A DNA stretch of 60,000 bases, from NCBI GenBank assembly GCA_903813345.2, contig CAIIXF020000006.1, positions 22,577,936 to 22,637,935 of the forward strand. The letters run 5' to 3'. Under the pieces are notes generated by a model, which made no database searches, was not told where the DNA came from, and was given only the letters and a program-made list of their open reading frames with translations. Positions 1-13,500 of the stretch are shown here, in pieces. A program made the position numbers and the translations under genes. Source of the DNA: Owenia fusiformis (taxonomy: Eukaryota; Annelida; Polychaeta; Sabellida; Oweniidae). Position 1 is the stretch's first letter; each line of letters starts with the position of its first letter.

Positions 1-497
1 ATATACTCTCCCTCTCCTACACTTACCTAAATACCTCCAAAGAGGCAAGTAGGGTTTTCAATATCTCCCCATGTATAAAATCTCACTCTCCTATATATAG
101 CATTTGTTGTATAGCATTGCAGAGGTGTCACTTACCTAAATACCTCTAAACAGGCAAGTATGGTTTTCAATATCTCCCCATGTATATACTCTCCCTCTCC
201 TACACTTACCTAAATACCTCCAAAGAGGCAAGTAGGGTTTTCAATATCTCCCCATGTATATACTCTCACTCTCCTATATATAGCATTTGTTGTATAGCAT
301 TGCAGAGGTGTCACTTACCTAAATACCTCTAAACAGGCAAGTATGGTTTTCAATATCTCCCCATGTATATACTCTCCCTCTCCTATATATAGCATTTGTT
401 GTATAGTATTGCGGAGGTGTCACTTACCTAAATACCTCCAAACAGGCAAGTATGGTTTTCAATATCTCCCCATGTATATACTCTCCCTCTCCTACAG
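1..497. repeat. Tandem repeat, alternating 72- and ~110-bp units
   Basis: The block GTTTTCAATATCTCCCC recurs near 54, 164, 236, 345 and 454. Spacing is ~110 bp where the unit includes a TATATAGCATTTGTTGTATAG segment and 72 bp where it does not. Units contain CACTTACCTAAATACCTC and AGGCAAGTA. The array probably continues left of the window. It lies downstream of the last visible XPR1 exon, within the gene. Confidence 0.85.
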
Positions 498-1564
498 TCA
501 CTACAACTGTCCAGGAGAAGCGGATTATAAAATCTTCCACTATTGCAAAATAGTAATAGGCCTGAAAGCAAATATTGCAGAATAATAAATAATATCAAAA
601 TTAATTCCAAAAAGGGGACCATTACATAATTCTAATATGATATGTGACATCACAATAGCTAGAATAATTGATATTCTGGTCTATATTAGAGTATGAATGA
701 CCGCTAAAATTCATATATGCAAAAAGTTGTGTTTCTTGTCTATTTATCACATTAGAATCGTAACAAAGACCTTGATTTTATGATTTATGACAAATATATG
801 ACCTCAAATTTTATTCTGGCCATTGCCAAAGACCTCGTGAATGAACAGAATAAAATTTTTGGTCATAAAATGTCGGTCTTTATTCCTTAAAGAGAATTTA
901 CTAACTCCCAATAATGACAGTGGCTTTTTAAATGAAGCAATCTACTGTACTGTGAAAACAGTGTACAGTATTGAAAAACTATTTAACCCTATTTAACTTT
1001 AGATCATAATATAGCCATACATGTACATGATTGCCAATCTAAAATATGATATTTTGCACTCCGTAAAAAACAAACAAACATGGATTGAGGATAAATGTCA
1101 TAGGCCCCGGGAACATGTATTAAAAATCGAGTCGACATCTGGAGTAATAAGTAATACAGATGTCGACTCGATTTTTATACATGTTCCAGTGCCTAAAATA
1201 AATGTACATGATTTTATCTAGGTATGAAAGTGGTCACACTCAGCTTGTATTCACGAGTGCAAATAACGGCTGTCGGCTACTTGATTAACGTTCTATTTTA
1301 TGACCATCTCATTAAAGGATGAATGGAACACTGGATGTATTAATCATATTTAAATGAGTTGCCAGTTGGTTAAACCAGTAGCCGACAGCCGAAAATTGCA
1401 TTCAAGAAAACAAACTAAGAAAAATAGCTTGCCTCAGTGAATGTGTTATTCTATTGCTTTGTAACCATGTTGACTGATGCCTCTGAGAAGCGTTTGAAAG
1501 CTCTTGGATAAATGCAAAAATTTACTCCTTATCAATGTTCAAGCATTCCTCTCAAGTGGCTCAC
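498..1564. other. XPR1 intron 11 (partial), no exon seen
   Basis: No XPR1 exon could be found left of 1565. The stretch holds a near-perfect hairpin (1111-1141 against 1157-1186, core AAAATCGAGTCGACATCTG) and one MITE at 1243-1406. The rest is AT-rich sequence without features that I can name. Confidence 0.5.
1243..1406. mobile_element. MITE, family A copy 1 (GCTTGTATTC termini)
   Basis: The left arm begins GCTTGTATTCACGAGTGC and continues to GGCTGTCGGCTAC. The right arm is GTAGCCGACAGCCG...TGCATTCAAG. The interior includes CATATTTAAATGAGTT. A second member with the same termini and the same interior block lies at 49554-49934. Confidence 0.7.
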
Positions 1565-4500
1565 CTTATAAGCATAGACTATTTCTTCTCTTAAAAATCT
1601 GTTTTCCCCTGCATTTTTGTCAAATAAGCCCCAATCCATTTTTATATCCCATATAAACGTATAACATGTACTGATGATGGCAGATGCAATCCATAAGTAG
1701 AAAAATGCATTGTTTTGAATAGTTTCTTCTCCATGAATACCTGAAAGTATAAATATAGATGGCGGTTATAGTCAATGTGGGATGCCCGGTGGTATGGTCA
1801 CTGGATTTGTCTGAACCTCTTTAATGCCAGCCTCTAAAAGAGTTTGAAACCAAAGCAATGTTCATTTTTGGCAGGTTTTGAACATTTTCCAATGGCCCTT
1901 CCAGAAGTCCTGATAAAAATGCTCTAACTTAAAAGTTTATCATTGATCATTTTGCACAATATTTTCAGAGTAAATGAGCCATCAATTTCCTCATAAGATA
2001 TAAAAATTTTGGATGTTGGTTACAAATATTTCTGAAGTTATGGTTGCCAATAACGTTTTAGCGGGACAGGGTAATATTTAAAATTTAAAAGTTTAAAATT
2101 AGTTTTCTTTTCAATGAATGATCAAAATCCCATTACACAAGGTTGCTTAATTCTACAAATGGCTGTTTTATAGTATTATTATTATTATTCTCATAAGTGT
2201 GAAATCATTGTAAATCTAATATTATACCAGGTACATAAATAATGAATGCCTCGTGATACATTAGACAAGACATGAGACAATAAGCTTTCAGTTCACCTAC
2301 GTAAAGCAATGCGTAAAAAGTGACCGAACAGAGCCATAGATTCAAACATGTTTGACTAGGACAACAAATCATGCCACAAATCTGGCATGGTCTACAATAT
2401 TATCAGAGACAAGTTAAATATAGCACAAAAGGTATTAGGACACTCCATGTATTCCCCAGATAATGCTCCCCTTTGTTGTGTTTGGACTTTGGACCAGCCC
2501 TAAAGAGGGATTCGAATGTCTCATATTCTCGAACATTTGTTGAAATCAAGAATGCAGCCGACACCTGAGTAGGACTTCAAAATGTGTACAAAAAGTGGGT
2601 GGATAGATACCAGAATGTATTAATGCAGTGTTTTAATACAGAAGGACATTATTTTGAGTATCTTCAACGATCTTTATCTCAAATAGGAGTCAATATGACA
2701 TCAATATGAGCTCAAGTCCTGGACCAAGTGCCTCTACCATGGGGAAGTAAAAGTGTGATTATAGAATTTTCTGTTGATCAATCATTCTTAAAAGTCCCTG
2801 CTGTGTAGGCATATAAATTATGTAAATTGTGAATATTCAAGAGGTCAAAGGAGGATCAAATATTCCTAGGAATTACATGTATGCCTTATTTTAATGCATA
2901 ATCCCCAGGGAACTTTTTCATCTGTTTGAAAACACTGATAGATTTAAAGAAAGATCTCTTGAAAACACTGATCTTTTGTAATTACTTAATGTGATATATC
3001 CCTGTTTAGATTTAAAGAAAGATCTCATTGAAAACACTGATCTTTTGTAATTACTTAATGTGAAATATCCCTGTTTAGATTTAAAGAAAGATCTCATTGA
3101 AAACACTGATCTTTTGTAATGACTTAATGTGATATATCCCTGTTTAGATTTAAAGAAAGATCTCGACTCATCTCTGGACTATAACAAGGACCAATATGCA
3201 GGGGGTAAATTACATTAGAACATTCTAAGCTACAATCCTCAGAAGTCCATTGTGTTACTAATTGGAAATCACTGTGTGGTCATTCAGCTTCCGATTTAGA
3301 GTATCACCTCAGAATACATTCTTACATGAGAAATCTGTTGGTTTTGTAACAATGGATAACACAATGTATTGGTATTTGAGCACATTTAAATTGCTTCTAG
3401 TTTTTATTGCTTTTGCAATTCAAGAAAATAAAAGATAAAGTTTTAATTTAAGCCCACAAGTGAAAGCACATTATAGAACAAAAACAATTGTCCATTTAAC
3501 ATCTTGAATACAGAGCATTTAAAATGCCAAATAAAAAGTAAAAAACTTTTTTTTACAAAAGTGTGATTTCACCAAATTTCTATATTCTAAAGATGACCAC
3601 TCGTCAAATCATTGCTCTTATAGTATAGCATGGAGCCACCTATTGCCAGTGAACAACTAGCTTTATATATATTTTGTGTAAATTGAACAAGATTTGTAAT
3701 TAAGTTGAATTTCTAAGAGACCCATTTTAGCAGAAAATTATGCCACCGATCCATCAATCACTAGGGGAGAGCATTTGAACTAAAAGAAGCATTGTTTCAG
3801 TACATTTTTGTACTGAAAAATGTACTTAGTTTTTTAAGAACAAATTTCAGTATTTTTGTATACTAAAAAAATTTGTACTGAAAAATATACTGAATTTTAA
3901 GGACATTTTGAAGGACAAAATGTATTGAAAAATATATTGGCTTTTAAGGATATTTTTAAATATCTTATATCAAGCACACCTGAACACATATTGTGTTTTC
4001 ATGATGCAAAATGATCAATTTCAAAAACTGAAAGGTATGTCATTTTGTATATTAACTTACCTTTATAATATTTATTCAAAGTGGAGAACAGAACTACAAA
4101 GAATGTGGTTGAATATTTGCCAGCATTCACTATGTGCGGGAAGACCAGCTTAGTGTCTCTGTAACGCCTAAGGCACTGAGCAAACCGGAACCACGCAGGA
4201 AGACACGCAAATATGGGACGAATGCCATATGCTATTGTGCTGCATGTACCTTTGTCTGAAAGTACAATTTCCATCTTATTCATTCAATTATTACCCCTTA
4301 CTTAGTTATTGTTGTATTTAGTTATAGTTCATTCCATGATCTAATGAAACCCATGTTTAATCCGAACACTACTTGAACCCACTGAACCAGCCAAAATTGT
4401 TCGAATAAGCAGGTTTTCACAATTCAAAGTTTCTTAACCCCTTAAATCAGGCTCTATAAATTGATTTGAAAACAGAGAACTTTTTGCCAGCTTTTTTACA

Positions 4501-7500
4501 TTTTACTACATAAATGTACAACAGGTGATGCTTGCTAATGCCTAGGTCACATTTCCTCCGATTCATCGGCCGGCGCCCGGCCGATTAAGTATTCTGCTCA
4601 AAACTGAATACAATTGTGAACAGGATACTCAATCGGCCAGGCGCCGGTGAAATTAGTCAGCGAAGATCATTTCTGCATGTTTTAAGATGTTTTTTGTGTA
4701 AACTAGATGAAAATTGTCCAGATGAGAGCAATTTAAATGAAAATCTTTTTGACAGAATATCTTTTACATGATCTGTCACTGCGTTCCCTCGGGAAATATT
4801 GATATTATCGTTGTGATTTTCCCCATATCGAATCCCTCCTGGTGAATAACTTCTTTGTATTAAATATGTGTTACATGAGCAATCAAAAATATATTATGAA
4901 ACTTAGATATCTTATTAATCTTGATCGAGAGGTTAATTAGAATATTAATTAGTTCAATCACAAAATGTTAACTAATAATAAATGTAGTATGTAAAGTCAA
5001 AATAAAATTGCCCAGCCTCTGACTAAAATCATATACATATATATAGAGAGATTATGTATTGAGAAATGAATCAGCTACATTTTTTTACAAATCAAATTTT
5101 CCCATGAACAAAATTCAAAACGTGCTGCAATGTCACATGACAGATATACCACTCTACCTCTATGGTGTAGAAGCATATAAGATACTCAAAGTCAAGGAAA
5201 CTTACTTGGTACATGTACATTGTGACACAAGTTTTAAAATGTAGACCAGTACAGCACAATAAACTCATGTCCACATGAAAAGGGCTGACACTCTAGCTAA
5301 TGTAAGTATCATATTATTTCTCATTTGGGAGTAAAGTGAGCCCTGATAAGGTGCTTCCTAATTAACTGAGCGCAATATGATGCCAATTAATGAAGATGCA
5401 GACCAGTAAACATATATCTCTTCTTACTCTCATTTCATTGTAAATGAGATGTTTTGATTCGTTTTGATAGTACAGTAAAACCAGTGTAAGCGGAACCTCT
5501 TTGGTTTGGTACCTCTAAAGGTGTTCTACTTGAGAGGTTCATTTAACATTGAGTCAGTTGGTCTTGGGATACTATCATACTAAGATACTCAAAGTCAAGA
5601 AAACTTGATTCAATATGCCAGTCTACCTCTATGGGGTAGAAGCATATAAGATACTCAAAGTCAAGGAAACCTACTTGGTTCAATATGCCAGTCTACATCT
5701 ATGGCATAGAGCATATAAGATACTCAAAGTCAAGAAAACTTACTTGGTTCAATATGCCAGTCTACATCTATGGCATAAAGCATATAAGATACTCAAAGTC
5801 AAGAAAACTTACTTGGTTCAATATGCCAGTCTACCTCTATGGCGCAAAAGCATATAAGATACTCAAAGTCAAGGAAACTTCCTTGGTTCAATATGCCAGT
5901 CTACCTCTATGGCGTAGAAGCATATAAGATACTCAAAGTCAAGGAAACTTACTTGGTTCAATATGCCAGTCTACATTTATGGCATAGAGCATATAAGATA
6001 CTCAAAGTCAAGAAAACTTACTTGGTTCAATATGCCAGTCTACCTCTATGGCGTAGAAGCATATAAGATACTCAAAGTCAAGGAAACTTACTTGGTTCAA
6101 TATGCCAGTCTACATCATTGGCATAGAAGCATATAAGATACTCAAAGTCAAGGAAACTTACTTGGTTCAATATGCCAGTCTACCTCTATGGCGCAAAAGC
6201 ATATAAGATACTCAAAGTCAAGAAAACTTACTTGGTTCAATATGCCAGTCTACCTCTATGGCGCAAAAGCATATAAGATACTCAAAGTCAAGGAAACTTA
6301 CTTGGTTCAATATGCCAGTCTACCTCTATGGCGTAGAAGCATATAAGATACTCAAAGTCAAGAAAACTTACTTGGTTCAATATGCCAGTCTACATCTATG
6401 GCATAGAGCATATAAGATACTCAAAGTCAAGAAAACTTACTTGGTTCAATATGCCAGTCTACCTCTATGGCGTAGAAGCATATAAGATACTCAAAGTCAA
6501 GGAGCACTGTTGCTAGGCTATTCAGTTGATCAGCCAGCCAGAAGTCAGCAAACCCCACGTGGTGGAATGGTGCTGTTACTATTCGGAACTAGAATTCAGA
6601 AAGTGTATATTTCAGTGAAGTACAATGTGTTGCAAATAAAGAATTAAAGAAATACATGTATGTGAATGAGGCTTCGTCCTTTTTGCCAAAATTGTAACTC
6701 TAAAACTACACACTTTATATTTTTGCAATATTTGTGATTCTGTTCATAATACAATTATAAGTCCATCAAATAATAGTGCTTTCATTGAAGTATGAGAGTA
6801 TATGTTCATTGAAGTATGAGCGTATATGTTCATTGAAGCATGAGAGTATATGTTCATTGAAGTATGAGAGTATATGTTCATTGAAGTATGAGAGTATATG
6901 TTCATTGAAGTATGAGAGTATATGTTCATTGAAGTATGAGAGTATATGTTCATTGAAGTATGAGAGTATATGTTCATTGAAGTATGAGAGTATATGTTCA
7001 TTGAAGTATGAGAGTATATGTTCATTGAAGTATGAGAGTATATGTTCATTGAAGTATGAGAGTATATGTTCATTGAAGTATGAGAGTATATGTTCATTGA
7101 AGTATGACAGTATATGTTCATTGAAGTATGAGAGTATATGTTCATTGAAGTATGAGAGTATATGTTCATTGAAGTATGAGAGTATATGTTCATTGAAGAA
7201 AAAACCTCAATCCCTCCTGCTAAAAATACATTGACTGCATGTGAGAGAAAATAACCTACTCCTTCTCGAACACAATGTATGCGAAACATTTAATAAGGAC
7301 GAAGTACTAAGAGACATGACTCAGGACTAATTCCAATGAAATATTGCTCAATAGCAGCTCTGAGTGACATCTTTTCAATAAAGTTATAAAGAATTCTTGT
7401 TCTATGTATTCAAAATCAAGTGAACTACATGTACTGTATTTAAGGCAGGGTGAGTAGAATGTAATGAGTATACATGTACTGTATTTAAGGCAGGATGAGT

Positions 7501-10500
7501 AGAATGTAATGAGTATACATGTACTGTACTTAGGCAGACTGAGTAAAATGTAATGAGTATACATGTACTGTATTGAAGGCAGGCTGAGTAGAATGTAATG
7601 AGTATACATGTACTGTATTTAAGGCAGGATGAGTAGAATGTAATGAGTATACAAGTACTGTATTTAAGGCAGGCTGAGTAGAATGTAATGAGTATACATG
7701 TACTGTATTTAAAGCAGGCTGAGTAGAATGTAATGAGTATACATGTACTGTATTTAAGGCAGGCTGAGTAGAATGTAATGAGTATACATGTACTGTATTT
7801 AAGGCAGGCTGAGTAGAATGTAATGAGTATACATGTACTGTATTTTAGGCAGGATGAGTAAAATGTAATGAGTATACATGCACTGTATTTAAGGCAGGCT
7901 GAGTAAAATGTAATGAGTATACATGTATTGTATTTAAGGTAGGCTGAGTAGAATGTAATGAGTATACATGTACTGTATTTAAGGCAGGCTGAGTAGAATG
8001 TAATGAGTATACATGCACTGTATTTAAGGCAGGCTGAGTAGAATGTAATGAGTATACATGTACTGTACTTAGGCAGGCTGAGTAGAATGTAATGAGTATA
8101 CATGTACTGTACTTTGGCAGGCTGAGTAGAATGTAATGAGTATACATGTACTGTACTTAGGCAGGCTGAGTAGAATGTAATGAGTATACATGTACTGTAT
8201 TTAAGGCAGGCTGAGTAGAATGTAATGAGTATATATGTACCATACTTAAGGCAGGCTGAGTAGAATGTTATGAGTAATCTGAACTCTCAATATGTATCAC
8301 ATATCTTAGCAATTTAGCCACCTTAATCAAAGTAAATCTTAGTCCTCAGGTAAGCAAAATGAACCCTGACACAAAAACTATAATAACAAAATTTTCACTG
8401 TACTCACCAGTATTCTAAGTAGCCAAGTCCTAGCTCTATAGTGCAGTATATGTATAGGGTTGACTAGATATAGGAATAAAAATCCCACCAGAGCTAGGGG
8501 GTGGGCAAACACTGGAACATATAGTACACTACTGAACATGTAGCCTAGTACACTCAATGCCCAGATTACAGCAAAGAAGCCAGCAACCTAAAACAGATAT
8601 CAATTCATTAATTTTACAAGCCTCAATTAATCATATCATTTTTGTTTTCTATAAAGAATTTACATTTGCATTTCGTCGCGTGAGAATAACTTTGTACTAA
8701 CTGCCATTTTCAAAAAAATTGAGATAGACATGGGATTTTACTATTTGAAACACAGGCTTTCATCTCAGATACATGCCCCATCTCAATTCCCTCTCATTAA
8801 GCTAGAATTCAGTGTGAAATTGTACCATCTCCAGACAAACAGCTTATTTCTAATTTCAAATTGTCATATCTGATATCAACTGTTTCAACCAATCAACTCT
8901 CTAAGAATTGGTCATGTGACTTGCAAAACTTGGAGTTATAACAATCTTATATTAAAACGAAGTATGCCAATATGCATGTTATTGCATCTAGAATGAAATA
9001 ATGTTTTGTAACCTACCATGCCAGTTTGCATGCCTGGCCTTTCATGTTTTAGTTTTAGAACTATTACAAGTAGAACAAAAAAATAAAATGATACAGTATG
9101 TGAAATCCCATGCATATTCAAATTATATGCCCTCAATTACTCTTTGTATTATGGATGCTCATTGGATTATTCATGGCCACATGATATGAAATAGAATTAC
9201 TAATTTCCTCGAAAACCTAAATCCTTGCTACCAGGGAAGATGAAAAGTACAAATGACCAGTTAATTAGATCATGTGAGCAGTCAAAAGTACCCTTTATCT
9301 TCCCTGCAACCAGGTCTTATAGGGGTTTGAATGGCCAAATGCAATAGAAATGCATATACGAAGCTGTCATCATTAAATGTTGAAAATGAAAGACTACTTA
9401 TTTGTTTCTTCAAATAGAGTACATAATAATAGGTTATATACTAGGCTAGATATAGTAATCAAAACAAATAGTAACTGTCATATTTTGCACTACATTGCTC
9501 AAAGGCAATCACTTTCTGTATACTATTGAAATCTCTTTCAAAATGATGTTTTATAGTTTGTGGAAAAAAGCTAAATCTATTTAAACTAGCTTTAACTTTT
9601 ACTGACCATACACTATATCAATAAGGAGTTATCTTTATGTTAGTATAGTCCCTTAAAACACTTATTTTATTTTCTCTTCATCTATGATTTACTTTGCGCT
9701 TTTTACTGAACATCTGGGATCTTTTTAGTTATTTTACTACTAGTATGTTTTTCAGATTTGTCCTTTCTTTTGCATTTTTGGGATCATTGTTCTTAGATCA
9801 TCTACATTTATTTTGGAAAAGTAACAAATTGGTTCAATTTCTTTACAAAGAGCCACTCTTAGTCTCCACTTCTACAATTGCTTCAATTTCCAATTGTACT
9901 CCACAGAGTAGCAAACAACAGAAAATGAATGAATACTGATAGCTGCATCCCAATGAACAAAATGTGATTACCTAAATTGAGGTTTCATCACTTTCATTAA
10001 TCTAAAATGAATTAGAAATTATTTTTCTATTTTCAAATTTCTTCCATGTGCATGTAATAAAAATTGGTTATGTCTTAGGCCCTAAGGATCTGAAACCTGC
10101 TGGTCAAAATGGAATTACGGACCAGTTGCAATGTTATTCTCCTATACCCAGTGAAAAAATCAACTGGTCTGTATCAAAAATAACCTGATAATGACCAGCG
10201 GACCGGCCCTTAGGGGCTACATTGTAATGTGCTGGGAGGTTTAGGCTACAGGGTTAATACCGAGGGAAATATGTGGGGGACCGTATTGGCATCATTGGTT
10301 TCAATGCATTGTACTTCTGCCTTAGTTTCAAAGGCAATAAATTCTTTTTGAAGGGTGTCCTGAGATTCCAAAATTAAGAAATAATTGTACTTATTTGAGA
10401 AATTGATTTTAAAGTTTTATAAATTGAATTTTCTTTATTTTATTAAATAATATTCTTTGGTTTTTGAAGATTTTTTTACAAAGCAAAACATTATTTTTCA

Positions 10501-13500
10501 TTCTAGATACAATAACATGCATATTGGCATACTTTGTTTTAATATAAGATTGTTATAACTCCAACTTTTGCAAGTCACATGAGCAATTCTTAGAGAGTTG
10601 ATTGGTTGAAACAGTTGATATCAGATATGACAATTTGAAATTAGAAATAAGCTGTTATTCCGGTGGGAAATTGTATCAACTCCATTTCCATAGTTTTAAA
10701 AAAGGATCTTGTAAATTGTTTCAAGGTATGATATTTCATATAAGATATCTCTAGGGTGAGACCAGCTGACATGCAAAAAATCAAGTTTCACTATAGCAAT
10801 ACTAAGTAAGATACAGACCTCTAAACTTTCAAACCTTGATTTCTCAGTTCCGTAAAAATGTGAGATAGTACAAAGTTATTCTCATGCGACGATTTGTCCC
10901 ACTTCGCTTCTCAAAAGAGAGCTTTGTCTTCATAGTTTATAACTAGACTCTGCATGCAGGGTAGAAAGAATTCAAAATGATTAAAAAAACCAAGATTCAT
11001 GTACCATTAGGGTGATGCATAAATGTCAATAATTGAGAAATATCAAAGTTAACTTCATAATGGTTTAACCCATCCTTCCACAAAGACAAAATTTCAAAAT
11101 GTTGATTAACATAGGGGCTAGAAAGAAGAAAGGCCATATACTTACCTCAAGAAGTTGCTGATGAGAGAGATGATTTCGGGGATCAAGTTCAAATATCAAG
11201 ACATGATTCACCCCTGATGACCTCCAACCATATGTGTTAAGACCCAATAAAAAGCAGCATAAGATGAGCAAGAAACAACCCCTGTAGATACGTAGGGCAG
11301 GTGCCCAGTCATGAGAGTGATCAGTGAAAACTCCTGAAAATAAGTTGATAGAGAGGTTGATCGGATGTTTTCTTTGTATAAATATATAAATAAATAAAAA
11401 AAAATAAAAAAATAAAATAAAATCGGATGTTTTAGGCTAATTGGGTATAGAAGTAAAACTTGAGATGAGATGGGTGTTTTGACAGAATTTTTATAATTGT
11501 TTATTCATTTACGTTTTAGATGATTCATCGTTAAAAGAAAATTAACCTTGAGTAAACATAATTACACGGATGCTTTAAGTTTTAACAACTTATATCATAG
11601 AATTAGAAGAATAATGGAACAATTAATTAATGCTAAAATAAAGTTGAAGAATTCAATTTGGTGATCAAATTCATTATGTGTAGTTACGCCCCCACAATTA
11701 CCCCTACCCTCTGTCATACCTGCTAATACAGCAGCTGTTATGAGTACAAGGAATATACCAGAGAAGAGACCCACTCTGAATGTTGTCCATGGACTTTGCT
11801 GAAAATGAAAATAGAAAAAAATCATCAACAAACTCCCAGAACTATTTATTTTTAACTTACAGCTCAATATTAAAATGTACACGGAAGGTAACTGTATAAT
11901 TGTAGTATTTCAGCTCAGGTAATTGAATCAGATACAATTGACAGGTATCTATTTGAGACTGTATCTAATGTTATATCATTGTCTTTATTTTAGGTTTGAT
12001 GATATATCAGAATATAAAATATTTGAGTATATGTGGAAGAACATACAATTTTCAGTTGGGGAATTTAAGTATACAACCATCTTACATTATCTTATTCAAA
12101 ACAGTTCCAAAATGATTGGTCTTCAGGTCTTCCCATTTGCTATTGGAATCAACTGAGGAATCATATGTACATAAGCCTTTAACAAATTGAACATATAGGC
12201 ACTAACATGAAAAATGTCACCACCTGCCATATGTTACAGACACCAACCATGGAATACTGTCCAGAAAAAAGTTGGAGACTCAACTATAACAATATGTCAT
12301 TACTTGGCTGGGGGGGGTATGGTGATGTAACGAACATTAAACAAAAATGTTGGCAATTACAAGCAGGTTACCTGGTCCCCTAAAGGTGGTACCCTCAGCC
12401 TCTTCATGGCCTTCTGCCTGTTGCCTCCCTCCAGATCCTGGGTAAATACCCCCTCTGTTTCTTTGATCAGGTGATCAACATCCTTACTGTTGTAGAACCT
12501 GGCAGTCTCCACATAATCCTGTCTCCACTTTGCTCCCCTATCTGTGGTCATTAACTGGAACACAGCATGGAAATCTAGATTTCCTTACTGGGTGGAAATC
12601 AAGCCCAAAATACATGATTCATTGGAGGCCCAAACACATGAGGCATAAAGTCCCAAACAAATTAGGTTTAAAGGTGCAAATACCTCTTTTGAATGAAATG
12701 TCCCTTGGTGTTATGGTCTCGGACTGTAATATTTGTACTTGAATGGTGAGGAGGGGGAATTAGACACTCTTTCTTTTTATAGTGGATTGTGATTTGTGAT
12801 AATTGGTGTTTAATTTCCGAATGACTGGTGTACTTTTTGATGTTCTCTTTTTCTTGCTGTTATTGTCTTCTCTAACCATTTTTGGTTTTTCCTGTTTGCA
12901 CTTGCTCTTAAATATTCAGGTATAGGAAAACAAACACATAAAGGTACATCACATATGTATATGAGGATGCTCAAATACAATTCAATATCTGGACAACTGA
13001 GCTACGAATAAGATCCCCAAAAAGCATGAATAAGTCATAGCATTAGGGTTGTAAAAGGGTAATTCAGAGACCTCTCATCAATATTCTTTATTCAACTTCA
13101 CTCATACTCACCTTGTCATGTTTTTTTAATATTTTTCTAAAACCCGTAAAATTGAGAGTTTGATAGTTCTGTAGTAGCACCAAGCTGAGGTAGAATTCGC
13201 TAAAGGCCAGCTTCAGGTCGTGTATTTTACGAACATGTGATGCGGTAGCTCTTGCGCTTTTGTCACGTGCAAACATGGTGGACTTACGACGACGTAAATT
13301 GTTTGGTGAATTTCTTTCTTGGTTTTCTAAGTGGAGTGAAATGTTCAGTTCACTTTTCAAGTTTGCGATTTTCCTCTGTGATTCAGCAAGTTTCTCTGGA
13401 AGCAAAGTTTGAAATAATTTAATTTTATATGTTAAGTTGGTCAAACTAGCTATAAACATAAAATCAACAGTTTTCCACCAAACTTGGTCAGGTAAAATCA

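Noticed and set aside
5615-6485. Plus-strand frames reading [19 protein letters not shown] repeats
   Set aside because: These are the antisense of the XPR1 exon 9 derived units.
6744-7289. Repetitive open frames of 150-180 codons on both strands
   Set aside because: They arise because the 24-bp minisatellite period is a multiple of three; the array is intronic and has no flanking coding signal.
7402-8147. Minus-strand repetitive open frame of 233 codons
   Set aside because: It is a by-product of the 45-bp array; it switches frame wherever a 44-bp unit occurs.
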